From assembly GCF_000980885.2 (NCBI RefSeq), contig NZ_LBDA02000053.1:85691-149690 (forward strand): a stretch of 64,000 nucleotides of DNA. Reading direction: 5' to 3'. Position 1 is the first letter of the stretch, and each line of letters starts with the position of its first letter. Both the position numbers and the translations under genes were made by a program. Shown here one piece after another: positions 9,601-16,392 of the stretch. The notes beneath the pieces are model-generated. The model searched no databases and was not told where the DNA came from. It saw only the letters and a list, made by a program, of their open reading frames with translations. This stretch comes from Streptomyces malaysiense (GTDB taxonomy: Bacteria > Actinomycetota > Actinomycetes > Streptomycetales > Streptomycetaceae).

Positions 9601-10115
9601 GGTGCCAGCAGCCGTACCGCGACATCCTCCCGGCCCGCCGACAGTGCCCGCGCCGGCTCCGAGAGGGGGCCGAGCAGGACCAGCAGCCCGGGGCCGCCGT
9701 GCTCCCGCAGCGCCGACCACGGCACCACGGGCGCCCGGCCGCCGAGGGCGTCCGCGTGGGCGGCCGAGGTGATACGGCACAGCCGCGCCCAGCCCTCCCG
9801 GTTCCGGGCGAGCAGCACGACGCGCAGCGGCGGCTCGATCACATGGGCGCCGCCGCGCGCCGGGGCACGGCGGCGCCGGCCGGGGGGCGGCGGGGCGACG
9901 GCCTCCACCGCGAGGTCGACGCCGAAGACCGGGCGCACCCCCTCCCTCGCACAGGCCCGCGCGAATCGGACCGCGCCGGTGACCGTGTCCCGGTCGGTCA
10001 GCGCGAGCGCCGTCATGCCCCGCTCGGCCGCGCGGCGCACCAGCTGTTCCGGGTGGGCGGCGCCGTAGCGGGCGGAGTAGCCGGACGCGACATGCAGATG
10101 AGCGAAGCCCGCCAT
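6657..10115 (-). CDS. dnaE2: error-prone DNA polymerase DnaE2
   Basis: 1152 residues, a C-family polymerase of the shorter DnaE2 class. An N-terminal PHP domain starts HLHVASGYS and contains ALTDRDT, where the usual TDHD histidine is Arg. The polymerase active site is LPDIDIDVES near residue 430 with the third acid at IKLDVLG; a C-terminal OB fold follows (PGQQVLVAGVR, FVTLEDGSGLVDLAFF). DnaE2 carries out translesion synthesis and induced mutagenesis after DNA damage. ATG at 10115 is preceded by GGGAGGTG. It is the first gene of a two-gene operon with the ImuB-like gene, and a LexA-type box lies about 53 bases upstream. Confidence 0.95.
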   Translation of the reverse strand: MAGFAHLHVASGYSARYGAAHPEQLVRRAAERGMTALALTDRDTVTGAVRFARACAREGVRPVFGVDLAVEAVAPPPPGRRRRAPARGGAHVIEPPLRVVLLARNREGWARLCRITSAAHADALGGRAPVVPWSALREHGGPGLLVLLGPLSEPARALSAGREDVAVRLLAPWREVFGREVRLETVAQNRFGAGPGSLRLAARTLALADRTGTTAVLTNAVRYADPAQHRLADVLDAARLLRPIDRRRLDSGQRWLKDERAMEVLARMIAECAGTDGRRARRLLADTAATAAECALDPRADLGLGTPHFPEPALFGAGPGADGAARLLRLRCAEGLARRGLDRDPAALARLDEELAVISRLRYDSYFLAVGQVVADIRAKGIRVAARGSGAGSLVCHALGIATANPLDHRLLFERFLSVRRASLPDIDIDVESARRLECYDAIFERFGRERVAVTAMPETYRARRALRDTGLALGIAPAEVDRIAKSFPHLRASDITGALAELPELRRLAAEAGRFGPLWELAEGLDSLVHGMAMHPCGVVIGDATLLDRLPVQPTPQGDYPMAMAAKEEIEALGNIKLDVLGVRMQSAMAHAVMEIERTTGERIDLDDPEQVPLDDVFAFKLIQESQTLGLFQLESPGQQDLLSRLQPRNQQDVIADISLFRPGPVAGGMPERYIAARHGGTPVYAHPDLEPVLADTYGVTIWHEQIIETLVVLTGCDPAFAEVTRRALGDRERLPGIRDWFHRCSRARGYGTAVREEVWRTIEAFGAYGFCRAHAVAFAVPALQSAWLKAHHPAFLLAGLLEHDPGMWPKRVLVADARRRGVPVLPVDVNRSGARHTVEKTDGDRWGVRLALSAVHGMGEQECARTEAGQPYGSLSDFWQRARPSRPVAERLAEIGALNCLHDGRLTRRDLLLQIAELHRQSRNRNRTAGSGQLPIDAGAVGGAAPSGLPEMTGREALSAELSTLGIDVSKHLMEHHHRLLREIGATDAAHLAGMRPGQQVLVAGVRASTQTPPIASGRRIIFVTLEDGSGLVDLAFFEDSHPACAHTVFHSGLLLVRGTVQVRGTRRTVVGTMAWDLDEIAAARRDNGPGAALALLGADRPHPTPAQPRRTLVNGTTGARLHPYADLQPAGTRSADLKKFGHTSPGSAG

Positions 10116-10167
10116 GCCCACACCTCCCTCGATCCACCCCTTTTCAGCCATACGCCCGATACGTTCA

Positions 10168-10183
10168 TCGTACGCCCGTTCGA
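10168..10183 (-). promoter_or_regulatory. LexA (SOS) box upstream of dnaE2
   Basis: On the minus strand the site reads TCGAACGGGCGTACGA. The actinobacterial SOS consensus is TCGAAC-N4-GTTCGA, so it differs at one base. It lies 53-68 bases before the dnaE2 start, where a repressor would block RNA polymerase. A second TCGAAC half-site occurs at about 10220, without its partner. Confidence 0.8.
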
Positions 10184-10280
10184 ATACTCTAGCTCCATCG
10201 ACGCAGGTCGACGAGTTCATTCGAACGAGTGAGTGATTCTTCACCGAGAGCAGGAGGGAGTGAGGAGTGGCCAGAACCAC

Positions 10281-10314
10281 GACGTCCCGCCCCGAGGATT
10301 CGGGGCGGGACGTC
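10281..10314 (-). terminator. strong hairpin terminator after the streptogrisin gene
   Basis: A perfect 15-bp stem (10281-10295 with 10300-10314) closes on a GGAT loop, 16 bases past the protease stop at 10330. There is no T-run, as is usual in Streptomyces. It isolates the protease from the SOS-controlled dnaE2 operon downstream. Confidence 0.8.
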
Positions 10315-10329
10315 CGGGTGGTGTCCGGG

Positions 10330-11412
10330 TCAGCCGATGGTGGTGCCCGTCGCGGAGAGGGCGGCGGTGACCGGCTGGAAGAAGGTCTCCCCGCCGGAGG
10401 TGCAGTCGCCGCTGCCGCCGGAGGTCAGACCGATCGCCTTGTCACCGGAGAACAGCGAGCCGCCGCTGTCGCCCGGCTCGGCGCAGACATCGGTCTGGAT
10501 GAGCCCGCTGACCGTGCCCTCCTGGTAGTTCACGGTGGCGTTCAGACCGGTGACCGTGCCGTCGTGCACATGGGTGGTGGACCCGCTGCGCGTGACCTTC
10601 ATGCCCACCGTGGCCTCGGCGGCGCCGGTGATCTTCTGGGTCGAGCCGTCGTAGAGGTCGACCTCGCTCGGGTGGGCGGCGTCAGAGGTGTACTTGACCA
10701 GGCCGAAGTCGGTGCCCGGGAAGTGGGACTCCGCGTTCTGCCCGATCTCGTCGCCGTCCGCGTCCGACCAGGTGGAGATGTCCGCGGTGCAGTGCCCGGC
10801 GGTCAGGAAGTACGGCTGCCCGTCCTTGACCACGTTGAAGCCGAGCGAGCAGCGCCCGCCCGAGCCGTTGATGGCGTCGCCGCCGGCGACGAAGGGCTTG
10901 TACTCGCCCTGGAACCGCTTGAGTTCGGCCGTGCCGCCGAGCCCGTCGACCACCTTGCTCAGCCTGTCCCACCGGGCACCGGTGACGGACTTGTCGGCCG
11001 TGACGACGACCTTGTCCGACACCGGGTCGACGGACCAGGACGTGCCCGGGATGGTCGCGTCCTTCTTCAGCGTCGTACGGGCGCCGTCGAGCTGGGCGAG
11101 GGTGCGGGTGACGATCCTGGCCTTGGCTCCCTTGGCTTCCACGGCCTTCGCGGCGGTCCTGTCGAGCACGTTCACGACAAGGCTTCGGGCCTTGGCGTCG
11201 TAGTAGCTGCCCGCCGTGTCAGCACCGAGGCGCGCGGTCAGGTCGGAGGCCAGCGTCGCGGCCGCCGGAGCGGACAGCGGCCGGAGCTGGACAGTGGGCT
11301 TCGCGGGCTCACTGGCGTTCGCATTCTGCAAGGTGACACCCGCGGCGGCCAGCGCGGCGACACTCGCGCCGGCCATCACGAGCCGGCGCCTGGGTATGCG
11401 TCGGTGCTTCAA
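10330..11412 (-). CDS. secreted S1 serine protease of the streptogrisin family, with prodomain
   Basis: 360 residues. The start is TTG at 11412 with GGAGG seven bases upstream; the longer frame has no ribosome site. An arginine-rich signal peptide (RRIPRRRLVMAGAS, cleaved near NANA) is followed by an alpha-lytic-type propeptide to about residue 180 and then a mature chymotrypsin fold beginning near VAGGDAING. The catalytic triad is His in FLTAGHC, Asp in TDFGLVKY and Ser in GDSGGSLF. Paired Cys residues match streptogrisins. Protease and propeptide are made as one zymogen that matures outside the cell. A second, shorter streptogrisin gene lies upstream on the same strand, each with its own terminator. 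Confidence 0.93.
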   Translation of the reverse strand: MKHRRIPRRRLVMAGASVAALAAAGVTLQNANASEPAKPTVQLRPLSAPAAATLASDLTARLGADTAGSYYDAKARSLVVNVLDRTAAKAVEAKGAKARIVTRTLAQLDGARTTLKKDATIPGTSWSVDPVSDKVVVTADKSVTGARWDRLSKVVDGLGGTAELKRFQGEYKPFVAGGDAINGSGGRCSLGFNVVKDGQPYFLTAGHCTADISTWSDADGDEIGQNAESHFPGTDFGLVKYTSDAAHPSEVDLYDGSTQKITGAAEATVGMKVTRSGSTTHVHDGTVTGLNATVNYQEGTVSGLIQTDVCAEPGDSGGSLFSGDKAIGLTSGGSGDCTSGGETFFQPVTAALSATGTTIG

Positions 11413-11704
11413 CTCATGTCCTCCTGTGGGGGGACGGCCGTCCGGGTTGTGGGGACCCGACGACCGGAAGGCTGGTTGACGGGCGCCCACTCTTCCGAAA
11501 CCCACAGCGGACACACAAGGCCGAGTTCCGGACGCGCCGGAGAAGGGTATCCGCACACCCGTTCACAGATGACTCACCGTCACCACCGAGGAAATTTCGG
11601 GGCGCAAACACTACGGGCGAGTGACCCTCATCGGAACGTGACGGCGACGCATGGCTTGTTTCATTCGCCGCCGTCGCCCTTCCTTCACAAGCCGGGCATG
11701 AAGA
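11413..11704. other. intergenic promoter region of the streptogrisin gene
   Basis: About 290 bases (350 with the terminator) between the two protease genes with no convincing gene. It contains A+T-richer patches (for example around 11575-11625) that probably hold the promoter of the downstream protease. No clear -35/-10 pair stands out. Confidence 0.4.
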
Positions 11705-11736
11705 AGCCCCCGCACACACGCACATGTGCGGGGGCT
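11705..11736 (-). terminator. hairpin terminator after the streptogrisin B-like gene
   Basis: A perfect 12-bp stem, AGCCCCCGCACA (11705-11716) with its complement at 11725-11736, loops over CACGCACA. It begins 29 bases past the protease stop. Confidence 0.8.
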
Positions 11737-11764
11737 CACAGCGGCCGGCCGAAGCCGGCTCCGG

Positions 11765-12664
11765 TCAGGGGAGCGTGACGCCGTAGTAGCTGAGCGCCTC
11801 GGTCACCGGCTGGAAGAAGGTCGTACCGCCGGAGGTGCAGTTACCGCTGCCACCGGAGGTCAGGCCGTAGGCGACGGACCCGTTGTACAGCGGGCCGCCG
11901 CTGTCGCCGCCCTCGGCGCAGACCGTGGTCTGGATCAGGCCGGAGACGATGTCGCCACCGCCGTAGTTGACGGTGGCGTTGAGCGCGGTGACCTTGCCGC
12001 TGTGCGTACCGGTGGTCGAGCCGCGCCGGTAGACGGTCTGGCCCACGCTCGGGGTGGCCGCGCTGGAGATGGTCTGGCTGCCGACCGCGCTCGGGTGCGC
12101 GATCGAGGAGTTGGTGTACCTGACCAGAGCGAAGTCATTGCCCGGGAAGCTGTAGCCCACGTTGGTGCCCAGCACGGTGGTGTGCCCGGAGTTGCTGTAC
12201 CAGGTGGAGGCGACCTGCCCGCAGTGCCCGGCGGTCAGGAAGTAGTAGGTGCTTCCGCTGCGCACGTTGAAGCCGAGCGAACAGCGGTACTGCCCGCCGT
12301 AGATGGCGTCGCCGCCGCTGATCAGCTTGTTGAACGTACCGGGCGTGCGCTTGACGGTGAGCGCGCCCGCGTCGGCGCCGGCCTGCTTCCTGATCTTGGC
12401 GATCTCGGCCTTGGAGACCGTGTTGTCGACGGTGACGACGACGTGGTTGTTCTTGGCGTCGACGGCCCAGGCGGTGCCGGGGATGTCCGCCTTCATCACC
12501 GAGTCGCTCGCCCGGGTGAGCTGCGCGGCGCTGAAGGGGCGGGCATCGCTGGCGTTCGCCGTGGGGGCGGCGAACGCCGCTGCGGCCAGGAAGCCCGCGG
12601 CCACGGCGATCAGCCGGGTACGTCTCGCCGGGCCACTCGGGGCGGTGGTGCGCTTGATCCTCAC
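11765..12664 (-). CDS. secreted S1 serine protease, streptogrisin B-like
   Basis: 299 residues, the usual length for SGPA/SGPB precursors. Signal peptide (RTRLIAVAAGFLAAAAFAAP), propeptide of about 75 residues, then a mature enzyme starting ISGGDAIY. The mature part is very close by eye to S. griseus protease B: CSLGFNVRSGSTYYFLTAGHC, FPGNDFALVRYTN and CAEGGDSGGPLYNG hold the His, Asp and Ser of the triad, and two Cys pairs are kept. GTG at 12664 has GGAGGGA seven bases upstream. The enzyme would act as a broad extracellular endopeptidase. A 74-codon frame (12661-12885) ends overlapping its start codon by four bases. Confidence 0.95.
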   Translation of the reverse strand: MRIKRTTAPSGPARRTRLIAVAAGFLAAAAFAAPTANASDARPFSAAQLTRASDSVMKADIPGTAWAVDAKNNHVVVTVDNTVSKAEIAKIRKQAGADAGALTVKRTPGTFNKLISGGDAIYGGQYRCSLGFNVRSGSTYYFLTAGHCGQVASTWYSNSGHTTVLGTNVGYSFPGNDFALVRYTNSSIAHPSAVGSQTISSAATPSVGQTVYRRGSTTGTHSGKVTALNATVNYGGGDIVSGLIQTTVCAEGGDSGGPLYNGSVAYGLTSGGSGNCTSGGTTFFQPVTEALSYYGVTLP

Positions 12665-13090
12665 TTTTCGTTCCCTCCAAGGGGAGTCGGGGGCCCGCGT
12701 GGGGTCGGGGCCCGGTGAGGCGCAGTCAGGGGTGCGGCCGGGTTCCGGTTATGCATGTCCCTGACAATCGCTGAGGGGGAGTATTCGGCCGACCGCCCGG
12801 TACGCACAAGGGTGCCTTTCGGCCGTCGGACTTTAGCCCTCCTTTGCCCAACGGCCGGTGCTTTGACTTTCGTTGGTGTGGACATGGCCTTCGAGGCGCG
12901 GGACGGCGGCCGGACGCGGTTGAATCCGACGGCCGTACGGCCCCGCGCGTCCGGCGCCCGCGGGTGACGGAAGCGGAACCGGACGCCGGTGTCGCCGCTG
13001 GTGGCGTCGGCGAACACCGCCCACGGCGGGCCCTCGTCGCGCCGCGCCGGGGCCGGCGTCCGCTCCCGGCCGGCCGGAGTGGAGGCGAGT
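12665..13090. other. intergenic region upstream of the streptogrisin B-like gene
   Basis: About 425 bases without a gene I can support. It includes an A+T-richer stretch (about 12745-12890) that probably contains the protease promoter. A minus-strand frame of 74 codons (12661-12885, beginning MSTPTKVKAPAVGQ) ends in a GTGA overlap with the protease start, but has only a weak ribosome site and an unbiased composition. Confidence 0.35.
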
Positions 13091-13603
13091 TCACCGGGCG
13101 AGGGCGAATGCGCGGGCCCGGCCGAGCGTGTCACCGAGCCGCGGGACGCGCCGCGCTTCGTACGGCGTGAAGCGGCCCGGCACCACCCGGCGGGGACCGC
13201 GGGCGGCGGCCTCGATGCCCCGCGAGGCCCGGCGGGCCTCGGTGCCGGGGTCGTGGCCCCGCGCCCCCGGGACTCCCTCGCGCACCGGGACGACCAGCCG
13301 TTTCTCGCCGAGCGGGACACGGGCGGCGGTCTCCGTACCGGTACCGGCGGCCGGCCGGACCTCCCCGGCGAAGGGACGGCGGCCCACCTGGAATCCGCCG
13401 GTCTCGGCGACCGTCAGCACAATGCCTTTACCATCCACCGTCCAATTCCCGGGAATGTCCGGAAGTCGTTCCTCCGGCTGGTCCTCGATCCCGTGGGTGC
13501 CGGTCGACGCGGGCGGCCCGCACGGCGCGGTGACCGACTCCTCCCGCTTCTCCCGCCATCGCCATCGCCATCGCCACCATGCGCCGAACACGTCGGTCGC
13601 CAT
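13091..13603 (-). CDS. hypothetical protein, doubtful
   Basis: 170 codons. The ATG at 13603 has a good ribosome site (GGGAGGG, six bases upstream), which is the main reason to list it. The N-terminus contains a repeated Trp-Arg run (WWRWRWRWREK) caused by a GGCGAT-type microsatellite; the rest is Arg/Gly/Pro-rich with no family I recognise. Base use by codon position does not separate this frame clearly from the opposite-strand frame. It may be a rapidly evolving small gene or not a gene at all. Confidence 0.3.
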   Translation of the reverse strand: MATDVFGAWWRWRWRWREKREESVTAPCGPPASTGTHGIEDQPEERLPDIPGNWTVDGKGIVLTVAETGGFQVGRRPFAGEVRPAAGTGTETAARVPLGEKRLVVPVREGVPGARGHDPGTEARRASRGIEAAARGPRRVVPGRFTPYEARRVPRLGDTLGRARAFALAR

Positions 13604-13678
13604 GCGTTTCCCTCCCTTCGCGGCCTCGTCTCCCCCGGCCGCGCACCTCCGCCGCCGAGGCCGGGCCCGCCCGCGGAC

Positions 13679-13987
13679 TCAGCAGGACCAGCGGCGCACC
13701 GGCCCCCGCGCCGGCTCCGCCGCCCGGTGCCGCGCATCCCCGCGCACGGCGTTGGCCCGCGCCGGGACGGCGGCGCGGGCCAGGGCCGCGTCCGCGTACC
13801 GGAGCGGCGAGGGTCCGGACACCCCGGGTGCTCGCATCGACGGGCTGGAGGGGGTGAGGCGGCGGGGCGGACCGACCGACGCCGGCCCCCGCACCCCGGC
13901 GGCAGCCACCGGGCGGTCCGGCGCCACCACCCGAACGGGAACTTCACGGGCGGTGCCGCCGCGGCACGCCTGCTGTTCCGTCCGCAT
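13679..13987 (-). CDS. hypothetical protein, very doubtful
   Basis: 102 codons from ATG at 13987 with GGAGG a few bases upstream. G+C at third codon positions is nearly complete in 13741-13800 on this strand, the only coding-like signal in the region. The sequence is Ala/Arg/Pro-rich with no motif. It lies 75 bases before the doubtful gene ending at 13091, so the two would form an operon if real. The frame continues upstream to 14260 through the tandem repeat. Confidence 0.22.
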   Translation of the reverse strand: MRTEQQACRGGTAREVPVRVVAPDRPVAAAGVRGPASVGPPRRLTPSSPSMRAPGVSGPSPLRYADAALARAAVPARANAVRGDARHRAAEPARGPVRRWSC

Positions 13988-14142
13988 CGCCCTCCGGGCT
14001 GCGGGTACTCGGAGACCGCGTCCATCCCCACGGCGCCCGAGCCACCGGCCCGGGGCCGCTCCTCGCGGGGCGCGTCCGGCAACAGGCCGGGCGGCGCGGA
14101 CTCGCCGGAGCCGGAGGGGCCGAGCGCGGCGGCGGCCCCGGA

Positions 14143-14221
14143 GAGCGGTGTCCCGGAAGGCGGTGTCCCGGAGAGCGGTGTCCCGGAAGGCGGTGTCCCG
14201 GGGAGGCGGTGTCCCGGGGAG
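14143..14221. repeat. short tandem repeat, GCGGTGTCCCGG units of about 15 bases
   Basis: Five consecutive copies of a GCGGTGTCCCGG core, with spacers alternating AA-G, AG-A and GGAG. Successive units differ mainly at the two bases after CCGG. The array lies in gene-poor DNA between the proteases and the DUF5685 gene. Confidence 0.8.
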
Positions 14222-14270
14222 GGCGCCGGCGCTCCTGCGCGCCGGCCGGACGCGGACCATGACGGTCAGG

Positions 14271-14300
14271 AGCCGATCCTCTTATAGCCGATCCTCTTAT
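14271..14300. repeat. perfect 15-base tandem duplication
   Basis: AGCCGATCCTCTTAT occurs at 14271-14285 and again at 14286-14300, followed by ATAGGAGCG. The CTTATAT stretch is one of the few A+T-rich spots in the area. Confidence 0.8.
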
Positions 14301-14468
14301 ATAGGAGCGACGTTCACGCGGCGGCCGGGCCGGACGTCCACGGACGCGTCCCACCCCCCGGACGCCGGCCTCGCCTCCGGAGGGGCACGACCGGCTCGGC
14401 GACCACCACATCGGGAATCCCCCCTCCGAGGACCCGGGGCCGAGCCGGGTCAGCCGCCCGTGCCCGGG
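14301..14468. other. end of a gene-poor stretch (13988-14468)
   Basis: Between the doubtful gene at 13987 and the DUF5685 stop at 14469 I see only the two tandem repeats and G+C-rich filler. Frames on both strands are long but Arg/Pro-rich and lack ribosome sites. Confidence 0.4.
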
Positions 14469-15647
14469 TCAGCAGTCGCAGGCACAGCACTCGCAGCACT
14501 CGCAGCACTCCAGCGCCTCGCAGCACGACCAGTCGCAGTCGCAGTCGCAGGAGGCGCAGCAGCCCTCACGACGCTTGCGCGACCACGGGCCCTCGAACTC
14601 GTCGGCGCAGCACACCTTGCAGGTGCAGCACACGGCGAGGGCGGCGGCGCAACCGGCCCAGAGACCCCGCTTGTCCGGGCCCTGCGGCCCGCCGCCGTAG
14701 GGGTTGCCGTGCGGGTGCCCCGGCACGTACGGCCCCCGCGGCCCCGGGCCGCCCGGCGTGTACGCGCCCTCCGCGCCCGTGTGCCCGCAGGCCGTCGCAC
14801 CGAACGCCCGGTCCACCGAGCGCCGCAGCTCGTGCACGAGCAGCAGATGGACCAGCGCGCCGTCGCTGAACTCGGCTTCCCGCAAGGCGAGTCGGATGCC
14901 GTGCACCGCGTCGTCGGCGAGCCTGCGGGCCTCGGTGCGGGAGGTGCCGGTGGCGGTGAGCGGGTTCCAGGCGCCGCCGGCCGCGTCGGCCTCCTGGTCC
15001 TCCACCGCGTCCAGCAGATGCGCGAGCCGGCCGAAGAGCCGCCCGGCCTCGGCGAGCGGGGCCACGTTGCCGGGGCGGCCGGAAAGCCGCGCGGTGTGCG
15101 CGAACGCGGCGGCGGTGGCCGTCTCCGTGGGTTCGGTGACGGTCAGCAGCGGGGTGCCGGGCCCGGCCAGCGTCTCGATGCCGAGCTGCCGGTCGACGGC
15201 GTCCACCAGGATGCCGGTGTCGAAGCCGACCGCCGCCCCGCCGGCCGCCCCGGCCCGGCCCCAGCCCGCCGCGACCTTGCGGGCGGCGGCGGCCACGGGC
15301 CTGCGGGCCAGCAGCCCGTCCCGGTCGGCGACATGGTCGCGGACCTTCGCCGCGGCGAGCACCAGGGAGACGGCGGCCGCGAGCCGCGCGCCCTCGCCCT
15401 GCGCGACGGACGCCGTCCGCATCCCGCGCAGCGCGCACGGCCCCGCCGTGCGCCGGCCGCCCTCGCTCGGGCCGAGCTGAGCCTCCGTCAACACGGAGAT
15501 CAGCAAACCGTCATAGTTGGTGACGACACGTGCGAGCTGCCCGTGATCGCGGCGCAACGCGAGGCAGAGACCGCACAGATGCGCCATCCACTCGGTCTTG
15601 AAGCGGTCACCCAGCCGATGTGAGCAGGGCCTGACTATTCCGAACAC
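14469..15647 (-). CDS. DUF5685 family protein with cysteine-rich C-terminal tail
   Basis: 392 residues from GTG at 15647, with GGGGG seven bases upstream. The N-terminus MFGIVRPCSHRLGDRF and HLCGLCLALRRDHG, followed by ARVVTNYDGLLISVLTEAQ, is the DUF5685 signature; the CxxC-type cysteines may bind metal. The middle is helical and Ala-rich (residues about 90-310). A Gly/Pro linker (GPRGPYVPGHPHGNPYGGG) leads to a tail with 20 Cys in the last 55 or so residues, ending CCECCECCACDC. Function unknown. It is divergent from the SepF-like gene, 271 bases away. Confidence 0.85.
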   Translation of the reverse strand: MFGIVRPCSHRLGDRFKTEWMAHLCGLCLALRRDHGQLARVVTNYDGLLISVLTEAQLGPSEGGRRTAGPCALRGMRTASVAQGEGARLAAAVSLVLAAAKVRDHVADRDGLLARRPVAAAARKVAAGWGRAGAAGGAAVGFDTGILVDAVDRQLGIETLAGPGTPLLTVTEPTETATAAAFAHTARLSGRPGNVAPLAEAGRLFGRLAHLLDAVEDQEADAAGGAWNPLTATGTSRTEARRLADDAVHGIRLALREAEFSDGALVHLLLVHELRRSVDRAFGATACGHTGAEGAYTPGGPGPRGPYVPGHPHGNPYGGGPQGPDKRGLWAGCAAALAVCCTCKVCCADEFEGPWSRKRREGCCASCDCDCDWSCCEALECCECCECCACDC

Positions 15648-15847
15648 AGCGATTCCCCCGTGTGTTGAGGTGGCGTCGGCTTCACCCGGACGCACCGAGC
15701 GTCACCCATCCGCCGCCGACCATCATATTTCACTCACAGTCAGCAGCCGTACGTGTCACAACCCTTGGGGGACAAGGAGTCTCGACGGATCGGCTGTGCA
15801 CCAGTACCGTCACAAACCCCCCGTGCGGCGACTATCCACTTGGCGCG

Positions 15848-15875
15848 TTGTCAGCATCATGGATGACCATAGGGG
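15848..15875 (+). promoter_or_regulatory. possible promoter of the SepF-like gene
   Basis: TTGTCA at 15848-15853 is followed after 16 bases by TAGGGG (15870-15875). The -10 part is weak. It would place transcription start about 35-40 bases before the ATG at 15919. Confidence 0.25.
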
Positions 15876-15918
15876 AAGGTGCGGAAAGCACGAGAGACCG
15901 CTGTGAGAGGAGGCGTCC

Positions 15919-16356
15919 ATGGGATCGGTACGCAAGGCGAGTGCGTGGCTCGGCCTCGTCGACGACAACGATGACGAGCGCTACTACGACGACGACTACT
16001 CCGAGGGCACCACGTCCGGGGACGCCTGGGTCACCGACCCCCGGGTCCAGGTGGCCGCGGACAAGGCCGAGGAGAAGAGCCGGCGGATCGCCACGGTCAC
16101 CCCGGACAGCTTCCGGGACGCCCGTGCCATCGGCGAGCTGTTCCGGGACGGGGTCCCGGTCATCATGAACCTCACCGGCATGGAGCCCGGCGACGCCAAG
16201 CGCGTCGTGGACTTCGCGGCGGGGCTGATCTTCGGTCTGCGCGGCTCCATCGACCGGGTCTCCACGCGGGTGTTCCTGCTGACCCCGGCCGACACCGAGA
16301 TCGTCAGTGGTGACGCGTCCGCGCACCGCACGGACGGATTCTTCAACCAGAGCTGA
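15919..16356 (+). CDS. sflA: SepF-like cell division protein (SflA type)
   Basis: 145 residues. An acidic N-terminal linker (DDNDDERYYDDDYSEG) is followed by a SepF core: IATVTPDSFRDARAIGELFRDGVPVIMNLTGM, then KRVVDFAAGLIFGLRGSIDRVSTRVFLLTP. SepF anchors FtsZ to the membrane; Streptomyces has one true SepF beside ftsZ and two SepF-like paralogues, SflA and SflB, that affect hyphal branching and sporulation septa. The position near der, cmk and parA fits SflA (SCO1749 in S. coelicolor, from memory). The N-terminus lacks an obvious membrane-binding helix. ATG at 15919 has AGAGGAGG five bases upstream. Confidence 0.88.
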   Translation: MGSVRKASAWLGLVDDNDDERYYDDDYSEGTTSGDAWVTDPRVQVAADKAEEKSRRIATVTPDSFRDARAIGELFRDGVPVIMNLTGMEPGDAKRVVDFAAGLIFGLRGSIDRVSTRVFLLTPADTEIVSGDASAHRTDGFFNQS

Positions 16357-16392
16357 GGCGGGGCCGCTCACCGGCCCCGCCCATCCGGTGGC

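Noticed and set aside
6612..10232. 1206-codon plus-strand frame opposite dnaE2
   Set aside because: It is the antisense shadow of dnaE2: codon bias and conserved motifs belong to the minus strand, and the translated product has no recognisable domain.
12989..14287. Long plus-strand frame of about 430 codons over the gene-poor region
   Set aside because: Composition is Arg/Pro/Gly-rich as in shadow frames of G+C-rich DNA, there is no ribosome site, and part of it is the tandem repeat.
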